From the NCBI RefSeq assembly GCF_003473485.1, contig NC_053046.1, positions 37,533,832-37,597,831 on the forward strand: a stretch of DNA of 64,000 nucleotides, written 5' to 3'. The stretch comes from Medicago truncatula. Taxonomy: Eukaryota; Streptophyta; Magnoliopsida; Fabales; Fabaceae. Position numbers and translations under genes: made by a program. Under the pieces are notes generated by a model. That model saw only the letters and a program-made list of their open reading frames with translations, was not told the origin of the DNA and did no database searches. This document shows, in pieces, positions 56,839 through 64,000 of this stretch (positions are counted from its first letter, which is position 1; every line of letters starts with the position of its first letter).

Positions 56839-57069
56839 GGGTGTGTTTGGATGGAGGGGAAAGGAGTGAAGGTTTACTTTTCATTTTTAAATTACAGACA
56901 CTATGAAATGTTTTATAAAAAGTTAACATATTAACATGATAAACGATCATATAATACTTCAATCACACTTAATCTATTTTAGAAAATATATTATATAGTC
57001 CGTAATTTAAAAACGAAATATAAACACACCGCTCTCTTCCCCTCCTAAACCCTCAATCCAAACACGCCC
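56839..57069. mobile_element. MITE with GTGTTTGGAT termini, second copy
   Basis: Left GGGTGTGTTTGGATGGAGGG and right ACCCTCAATCCAAACACGCCC are inverted. It is related to 27714-27954 in reverse orientation, with CCCTTCCCCTCCTAAACCCT-type subterminal sequence in both. Confidence 0.7.
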
Positions 57070-57754
57070 TTAAGATCAAAGCGCCACTTCTTATTTTTTA
57101 CTTGTCCTTTCTCTCATGTTAAATTTTCTTTTCCATCTTCTTTATTTTCTAATTTATTTTCTCTCTTATCATAAAATAAAGAAACAAATATCTCCCTCCA
57201 TGAAATCGTCGTCAACCCACCATTTTTACCACGTTGTACCTTAATCTGACCTTATTGGTTCTAGGTCATCAAATCACATATCCAATGAATCTCACACTCC
57301 CTCCATGAATCTCACACTTAAATGATCTTATTGGTTCTAGTTCACCGTTTTTATGCACATTAGCGCAATAAGAAAGAAGATAGACCGATATGGAGTATCC
57401 GTCTTAACGATAGTTTGATATAATAAATATTAGCATGATGATACATTCACCGCTTTTTTTTTTAAGTTCATCAATATCATCACAATACATAGTGTGATGC
57501 ATATTTATACTTGATTACCACTTAATTATGAAATATCCATACTATTAGCAAGATAATTTTCTTTCCTTTTGATGGAAAATCAAACATATAAAAAACGGAA
57601 TATCTACTCAAGATCCACAAAGCAATACAAAAGGAAATTGACAACAACACTGATTGTTGTCTTTCTATATAACCACTCTTGATAAACACACAACGTTATT
57701 TATGCATGAAATTTATTACTTAGAAGTTCACCATGCATGATGATATCATTATGA
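57070..57754. other. Intergenic DNA, nothing recognised
   Basis: AT-rich. A short direct repeat (CACTCCCTCCATGAATCTCACACT region, about 57290-57320) is the only structure seen. The last 50-100 bp are probably the 3' UTR of the next gene. Confidence 0.35.
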
Positions 57755-58887
57755 TCAGTTACGAGTGTTGTTCTCTGTTTGCATGGCAACAGCTTCACCA
57801 GCATATGAGCAACACTTTCTGCAACTCCCATAATACCTGTCACCGCAACAGCCATAGCGACAATAATTACCACCACGGTTTCCAGGATAACCACCACCAT
57901 AGTTACCACCACGGTTTCCAGGGTAACCACCACGGTTTCTAGGATAACCACCACCATAATTACCACCACCACCACGACCAGGATAGCCCCCACCATAGCT
58001 TCCATATTTGGCATCATTTAATTCATTTGTTTGATCATCAGCCTCTGCAAACACATTATGTACGCACCATTATTTATAAAATTCATTTTTACAAAAAAAT
58101 TGTAAGAGTTAAAAGTGAACTTATTTTAGAGGTTCATATTAAACAAACTCACATTTTGATGGTGAATTTTAAATGACACAGATTATGCTTAGAATCATGT
58201 TTAACAGTTTTAGCATTGCAGTGTGGATCGGTTTGGAGGCAAAATTTCATACAATTCAAAATCAATTTACACCTAGTTCGATTTGATTCATAACATAATA
58301 TAAAATATATTAAAAATTAATATTATGAAATAATAGTGATTAAATATATTTGAAACATATAGAATAATAAAAAAAATTAAATTAAACTTCCTTCAAAAAA
58401 AAAAACTAAATTAAACTAATAAGTATCATTGAAAAAATTTAAAATCAATATGAATAATAGATCAATGACATATATTAGACTAAAAAAAAGATAGAAATTC
58501 AGATATGCGTATATGGTTTGCTAAAACACACCTTAATAAAAATCGGTAGGTATACCCTAACAAACTATATATATATATATATCAATTTATTTATTTTTTG
58601 CATCAATTTGGATGTGAAACTCACATATTAAACAACCCCATGAAATAGAGCTTCTAGCGGTGGAGTGTTCAATTTTGAAATGTGTCATGTCACCGGCATT
58701 TCTGAAGGCATTATTATCGAGGAAAAAAGAAATACAAAATACTTATAAAATGCTCATGAAAATGTACAATCTCACCTTTTTGGGTATTAGAGGATGCCTC
58801 AGTTAAGTCCCTAGCCGAAACCTCTGAGGAGATAAGAAGAATGATAGCCAATAGACCTAGGATAAGGATTGCTTTTTTCGAATCCAT
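57755..58887 (-). CDS. Glycine-rich protein with Cys-rich C-terminus (PF07172-type GRP)
   Basis: Two exons (58776-58887, 57755-58044) give 133 residues with a phase-1 intron of 731 bp. Exon 1 encodes a signal peptide MDSKKAILILGLLAIILLIS followed by SEVSARDLTEASSN, the classic start of plant GRP-family proteins. Exon 2 encodes EADDQTNELNDAKYGSYGGG, then repeats of GGGYPGNRGGNYGGGYP. The end is a compact Cys block (YCRYGCCGDRYYGSCRKCC, six cysteines) and SYAGEAVAMQTENNTRN. The Cys tail resembles the region through which Arabidopsis GRP3 binds the wall-associated kinase WAK1. An apoplastic signalling or wall role is therefore plausible but inferred. The frame and both splice sites are intact; a TATATATA box lies at 58954-58962. 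Confidence 0.85.
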
Positions 58888-58953
58888 TGTTCAATACCAA
58901 TTCAAATGGGATATTTGGTAGCCAATGATGAGAAAACTTGTAAGAAAGTAAGC

Positions 58954-58962
58954 TCTATATAT
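58954..58962 (-). promoter_or_regulatory. TATA box of the Cys-tailed GRP
   Basis: TATATATAG lies 67 bp upstream of the ATG. Confidence 0.5.
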
Positions 58963-59506
58963 AATGGATGGAGAGATAGGGATCAATACTAAAACCATTA
59001 CTTAGTAGTTGGGAAGGTAGCTAGTATCTATTGTAATTCAATCTTATCTTAATGTGGTGAGGTACATAGTCTTTTTCCGATTCATTTTGAGTAGTAAAGA
59101 TCGGGGGGTAGGAAATGAAGCAGATCTAGAGCAGTTAATGTCTGTGCTATGTCTACTTGCTAACATGGGCATAATTCAATGTCAACTATTGTTAATACTA
59201 AAAATTAAAATATTTTGACATGTTATAAAGTGTAAAGGGATTTCGATCAAGAGCATACAGACTTCGATATACTGCATTTTCGACCAAATGTTTTAATGTA
59301 TTGCATGCACATGATTTTTGACCAAAGATAAGGAGTTACAATTGGAGTGCATGCAAGTTATTTTCTAGTGTTTTGTAATTATGCCAACTGTAGGGGTATG
59401 ACTCTAATTATAGGAAGTTATTGGTAGTTTTTACTGCAAGGTCTATATATATATCAGTTTGTAATAAGAACAAAGGGTTGGATCCCATTTTCGGAAATCC
59501 TTGTAA
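58963..59506. other. Upstream region of the Cys-tailed GRP
   Basis: No further gene or repeat is recognised. The sequence is AT-rich with TTTGACCAAA-type W-box cores (TTGAC reversed) near 59284 and 59324, too short to be conclusive. Confidence 0.35.
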
Positions 59507-59860
59507 CACTACAAGAAACATTACCTTTTGTCAGGGGCAAAACCCTTGTCAAAAGGACAGAATCCTTGGGAAAAAGGACGTTTGTGAGGGAATTTCCCAA
59601 TGGCGGAAGCAATGGCAAAAGCCCTCGTCGCAAACATTTTGCCAGGGGTTACACCCCTGGGACAAAAACGAGGGGCTCAACCCCTGGTATATGGCGTGGC
59701 TTGTTCCCTGTCATAACCTCTGGCAAAATCCCTCAATTTTTTCTACTGTGCAGTCTGCTCTCTTCCGACACACTGACTGACTGATGGAAGGTCAGATCAA
59801 GTCAGGAAAAAAATCAGAGACTTGCGAGGTGTTTAACCCCTGGCTCTAAATTTGATTGTA
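59507..59860. mobile_element. CACTA-type transposon terminus, one end only
   Basis: CACTACAAGAAA is the standard plant CACTA (En/Spm-type) terminal sequence, preceded by TAA. It is followed by subterminal repeats built on AGGGGCAAAACCC, CAGGGGTTACACCCCTGG and GGGGCTCAACCCCTGG. No matching TTTCTTGTAGTG end is found before the copia LTR, so the element is truncated. The ORF across this block is not coding. Confidence 0.6.
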
Positions 59861-60099
59861 GGTCCTTTTCAGCTATTGATTTAGAATATTAGGGTATAAA
59901 CAATGATATTAGCCTGAGATTTTCACCAAATCAAAATTATAACTTGTAACAATGCAAATGTTTTTGTTTCCTACGATAAATTATCAACTTACTCTAAATT
60001 TTATTGACAATATTCATTTATCGTCCTTCTATTTCAAAATATCAAGTAATATGTGATTAAATTATAACATGTGTTATTGACATTGGTTTATAAGGTTAG

Positions 60100-60375
60100 T
60101 GTTGGTGTGTCATTATCATGGTCCGCACGTGTAAAATCTCAGAGAAACTAAACTCATTTTCTAACTAACTTTTCAATCTGAATTTCTGATTTTTCATTAA
60201 TTGTGAAAACTGTTACAATCATTCTTATATAGGAGACTGAGGGTTACCTGATATAGCAGGTTAACCTGATATACTACAGGCAGGTGGCAGTCACTTGACA
60301 GTTGTTCATAGCTGTCAAGTGCCAACTGTTATCCACTATATCTATTACAAGCATATACAAGTTACTACTCTTATA
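60100..60375 (-). repeat. 3' LTR of the copia element (boundaries approximate)
   Basis: The region sits directly downstream (in element sense) of a polypurine tract, GAGGGGGGAG, at about 60376-60385. In element sense it starts TATAAGAGTAGTAACTTG, where TGTAAGAG would be expected, and contains a CTCCTATATAAGAATG promoter-like box. The distal end near 60100 (GACACACCAACA) is a guess because the other LTR lies outside the window. Confidence 0.5.
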
Positions 60376-61848
60376 CTCCCCCCTCAAACTCAGTGGGGTG
60401 TGAAATCACATTGAGTTTGGATCTCATTAAAAGAAACTTTGAAGTGGAGACAGGTTTGGTGAGAATATCTGCCCACTGATCAGTACCAGGAATATGAACT
60501 ATGGAGAGTTGCTTGGCAATGATCTTTTCCCTGACAAAAAAGAGGTCTATCTCCATATGCTTTGTTCTGGTGTGTAAAATGGGATTATCACAGTAAACGG
60601 TGAGATTGTTAAAGGGAACAGTGAGCTCCTGTAACAATGTCTGGACCCAGAGAGCATCAGCTGTAGCTTGTGCCAAAGCCCTGTATTCAGCTTCTGTACT
60701 TGATCTGGCCACAACAGGCTGCTTCTTGGACCACCATGAAATGAGATTGGGACCAAAGAAAATTGCAGCACCAAAAGTGGATCTTCTGTCATCTGGATCA
60801 GCAGCCTAGTCAGCATCACAAAAAACATGAAGTGAGAGAGGTTTGTGAATTGGAGCAGGATGCAACTCAAGTCCAAAGGTGAAGATTCCTTTTAAGTATC
60901 TGAGAATTCTCTTGACAGCAACCCAGTGGGATTCAAGAGGGTTGGACATGAATTGGCATACCTTATTCACAGAGTAAGCTATCTCAGGCCTGGTAATAGT
61001 TGCATATTGCAGAGAGCCAACAACAGATCTGTAAGAGAGGGATCTGAGAAGGTGTCTGATCCAATTTTAGACAATTTACAACTGGACACCATAGGAGTAT
61101 TGATGGAGTTGCACTCAAGCATATGTGTTTTGGCTAGTAAATCATTAATGTATTTACTTTGAGTGAGCAAAAGAGAATTGTTGGGAAGATGCTTCACTTC
61201 AATGCCAAGAAAATATTCCAACAGACCAAGTTGCTTAAGGCTAAACACTGAATCAAGTTGCTTAACTAAAGCAGAAACCAATGAAGAAGAACTACCAGTC
61301 ATAATTATGTCATCTACATAAACAAGTAGATAAACAACTTGTTTCTGCTTGGCATAGGTAAACAAAGAGGGATCACATTTACTAGCCTGAAAGCCAAACT
61401 GAATGAGAGCAGTAGTTAACCTTTCAAACCACTGCCTGGGTGCTTGTTTAAGACCATAAAGAGCCTTATGGAGTTTGCACACTAATGTAGAATCAGAATG
61501 TTCAAAACCTGGAGGTTGCTGCATGTAAACTTCTTCTTCAAGAATACCATTGAGAAAGGCATTGTTAACGTCCAATTGCTGGATAGGCCACTTGTATGAT
61601 AAGGCAAGAGTAAGTATGAGTCTAATAGTGATGGGTTTGATCACAGGTGAGAAAGTTTCAGTGAAATCAAAGCCTTGCACTTGATGAAATCCTTTAGCAA
61701 CCAGACGAGCTTTGAACTTATTTAGAGTACCATCAGAGTTTTCTTTGACTCTAAATACCCATGTACACCCAATGGCTTTCCTATTGGGAGGCAAAGGCAC
61801 CAGGGACCATGTGCTGTTTTTCTGCAGTGCGTCAAATTCATCCTGCAT
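60371..61848 (-). pseudogene. Copia reverse transcriptase and RNase H, broken
   Basis: RT reads [73 protein letters not shown] and the active-site YVDDI. After SDPSL the frame shifts (about 61040). The following region ([20 protein letters not shown] and so on) lies in another frame. RNase H reads CDAD, then a TAG in place of the usual Trp, then RRSTFGAAIFFGPNLISWWS, ARSSTEAEYRALAQATADAL and VREKIIAKQLSIVHIPGTDQ, ending FEGGV. About ten residues normally present between CDN and PILHTRTKH are missing. Confidence 0.9.
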
Positions 61849-62790
61849 TGCAGCACGTCACTTAGGATCAAGTAAGGCCTGCTTAACATTCTTAGGTTCA
61901 GTGTAGGTGAGAAAAATGTTGGGGTTAAGACGAGGGAGGACAATACCAGACTTAGAACGAGTTTGCATAGGGTGAGAATTAACAGGTAAAGGGGCAGTAG
62001 TATGTGTAGAGTGTTGGGAAGCTGTAAATGATTGAGGTTCAATGTTAGTTGCTGATGTAGTAGTAGGGACAAGAGAATTAGGAGGGCTGGGGGAGGCCAT
62101 TTGAGAGGTAGGAGAAGATGAGGTGGATTGATTATGAAAGTTAGAAGGAAGGTCAGAAGGATGTATGGGTAAAGAGGACAGAGAGACATCTTGGATAGGG
62201 TGAAGAGGATCATAGGTGTAATTTTGAAATAATGAAAGATAAGGAAATTTAGACTCATTAAAGAGAACATCCTTGGATATAAAGATACGACCACTAGGAG
62301 ACATGCACTTATACCCTTTGTGAGTGGTGGAATATCCCAAAAAAAGACATTCATGAGACCTAAAGTCAAACTTGTGTGAATTATAGGGCCTTAACAAAGG
62401 AAAGCAAGAGCAGCCAAACACTTTTAAAAAATGATAGTCAAGCATTTTGTGAAACAGAGTTTGAAAAGGAATTTGAAACTGTAAAGAGGCAGTAGGTAGT
62501 CTGTTTGTAAGGTAAACAACAGCTAGAAAAGCATGATCCCAATAAGTCAAAGGAAGGGAAGCATGGCTAAGAAGAGTTAGACCCAAATCCACAATATGTC
62601 TATGTTTTCTTTCTATGACACCATTTTGATGGTGAGTGTGAGGACAAATGAGTCTGTGAGTGATTCCTAAACCAGTAAGATATTGAGTAAAAGATCTGAA
62701 TTCACCCCCCCCCCCAATCAGTTTGAATAGATTTAATGGAATGACCTAGCTGAAGTTCAACCATAGATTTAAATTGCATGAAAACAGTAA
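61849..62790 (-). pseudogene. Copia integrase C-terminal half and linker, broken
   Basis: Reads LPLTYWDHAFLAVVYLTNRL, FGCSCFPLLRPYNSHKFDFR and CLFLGYSTTHKGYKCMSPSG, then a Ser/Pro/Thr-rich linker ending NVKQALLDPK. A TGA at 61858-61860 replaces the Trp of the usual DPKW-RAAM junction with RT. At the other side, the conserved W-GGEF region contains a run of 11 G (in element sense, about 62705-62715) where seven or ten would keep the frame, giving a frameshift. Confidence 0.85.
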
Positions 62791-62820
62791 GAGCATCAGA
62801 CTTGTTTTTAAGCAAATAAA

Positions 62821-64000
62821 TCAGGTGAATCTAGAAAAAGCATCAACAAAGGTTATATAATAGTGGTAACCAAGAGAGGAAACAGTTGGTGAAGGACCCC
62901 ATAAATCACTAAACACAAGTTGAAGAGGGTGAGTGTATATAGTGTGTGAAGTGGGTGAATGTAACCTGTGAGCTTTACCTATACAACAAGCATTGCAAAA
63001 AGTGGAAATATCTTTTTCTTTATTGATTGTGGAAATATTACAATGTTGTAAAACAAGTTTAAGAGTATGATTATTAGGGTGTCCTAGTCTTTGATGCCAC
63101 AAATTGTGAGATTTAGATGGCATCTGATTATTACAAGAAGGAAATATGGTATTAATAGTGGAATCAGGAGAAGTAAAGAAAACAGAAGGGGATGAGCACT
63201 TAGCAGTGTCCATGGAGAGACTGGGAAAGGTGTAAAGACCATCAGGACCAACACTGCCACGAAGGAGAACTTCTTTAGTGTCCTGAGATTTAACAACACA
63301 ATAGTCAGCATGAAATTCAAAAAATACAGTATTATCTTTAGCAAACTGACTGACACTGAGAAGGTTTTTGGTAATGTCTGGTACATTAAGTAATTTATTA
63401 AGGCTTAAGGTTTTATGTGGTTTAAGGGGTGAGGGAAAAACACTGGAACCATAAGAATGTATTGGCACACCTTGACCATTTCCTACGAAGAGTTGGTCAG
63501 GACCTTCAAAAAAGGACTGCTCCTGAATGTTTATAGCATCACCAGTCACATGAAAAGAGGCAGCAGAGTCAGGAAACCAAGTGGAAGATCCACTTGTAGA
63601 TGGAGCATTAATCATCATGGCACTTGGTTGAGAGAACTGCACAGAGGGAGGCCTTTGTTGAGCAGAAGGACGAGGCCAGTTGTTGAAAGAGCCATATCCC
63701 AGAGAGTGCTGATTGTATCCACCATAAGGAGCACCATAAGGCATCATACTAGGAGATGCAAGATGATAAGGATCAATAGGAGCATTATTGAATCCCTGAA
63801 AACCTTGGAAATTAGGTGGAATTTGTGGCTGAAACTGTTGGTTAAACCTGTGCCAGCATGTAGAAGCTGGATGTCCAAACCTAAAACAGACTTGGCACTG
63901 GACATTAGAAAGTCTGCCTCCTCTACCACGACCTCTGCCAGATCTACCTCCTCTACCACGATTTGAACCAAAATTGGGAGTAAAATTAGGGTTGAAGGTG
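62821..64000 (-). pseudogene. Copia gag end, protease and integrase N-terminal half, open to the window edge
   Basis: Frame from the edge: RGRGGRSGRGRGRGGR, zinc knuckle CQVCFRFGHPASTC (CX2CX4HX4C), a Gln/Pro/Phe-rich linker, and protease motif WFPDSAASFHVT (DSA in place of the usual D-S/T-G). It continues with GAG-pre-integrase LWHQRLGHPNNHTL and FCNACCIGKAHRL (HHCC), then the integrase core start VFSDLWGPSPTVSSLGYHYY. It stops at TGA right after FVDAFSRFT, where a Trp codon is usual. The frame is otherwise open. Confidence 0.9.

Larger units (their letters stand above)
60100..64000 (-). mobile_element. Decayed Ty1/copia retrotransposon, runs off the right edge
   Basis: Domains in copia order on the minus strand are: gag zinc knuckle, protease, integrase, reverse transcriptase, RNase H, polypurine tract, LTR. 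At least two frameshifts and three TGG-to-TGA/TAG changes break the polyprotein, so the copy is dead. The gag start and the 5' LTR are beyond 64000. Confidence 0.9.

Noticed and set aside
59421..59784. 119- and 72-codon ORFs
   Set aside because: They read through the subterminal repeats of a CACTA end and have no protein-like features.

Overview
The window is plant nuclear DNA, most probably from an IRLC legume close to Medicago. It is AT-rich and gene-poor, and every protein gene has introns or sits in a transposon. Two things point to a legume: glycine-rich secreted proteins of the type known from Medicago nodules, and a complete Ogre-type Ty3/gypsy retrotransposon with its extra first ORF and pol intron. 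The species call is inference; no sequence search was possible. HOST GENES. Six glycine-rich protein (GRP) genes all lie on the minus strand, each with a signal-peptide first exon and a phase-1 first intron. Three belong to one family with an MKT(K/N)L start (about 1.5-2.9 kb, broken by a frameshift; 10.0-10.7 kb; 22.2-22.6 kb). Two are near-identical Gly/Trp/His- or Gly/Trp/Arg-rich proteins starting MNI(K/R)PVIFLCFLC (28.3-29.2 kb; 54.8-55.5 kb). One is a classic GRP with a Cys-rich tail (57.8-58.9 kb). A tandem pair of 122-residue membrane proteins lies at 18.6-20.2 kb. Gene debris includes one gamma-glutamyl transpeptidase exon (6.3 kb), a LINE zf-RVT fragment (8.4-9.1 kb) and RPA70-like Helitron genes (31-34 and 50 kb). 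MOBILE DNA. The left half carries many non-autonomous elements with G-starting inverted termini and 9-bp target duplications (Mutator-like): 3.5-3.9, 13.3-16.0, 23.7-24.6 and 25.7-26.2 kb. A relative at 4.2-5.5 kb carries a captured ORF, and an element at 11.2-12.7 kb has 12-bp flanking repeats and two nested Stowaway MITEs. The 13.3-16.0 kb element contains two tandem long hairpins that look like precursors of small RNAs. From 30.8 to 51.6 kb lies a candidate Helitron on the minus strand, split by a 16.0-kb Ogre element at 33,951-49,961. That element has a 5-bp target duplication (GGATA), 2.08-kb LTRs differing at only two positions seen by eye, a PBS, ORF1, gag-pro, a 268-bp intron whose donor overlaps the gag-pro stop codon, and pol with two RNase H regions. 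Minisatellites lie in its 3' untranslated region. The window ends in a decayed Ty1/copia element on the minus strand whose frames are broken by frameshifts and by three Trp-to-stop changes. HOW IT FITS. The region looks like a GRP cluster that grew by segmental duplication and was then repeatedly hit by transposons, giving a readable order of nested insertions. The observations most worth following are the tandem hairpins in the 13.3-16.0 kb element, the GRP copies at different stages of decay with a possible acceptor shift that avoids a stop, and the very young, apparently intact Ogre.
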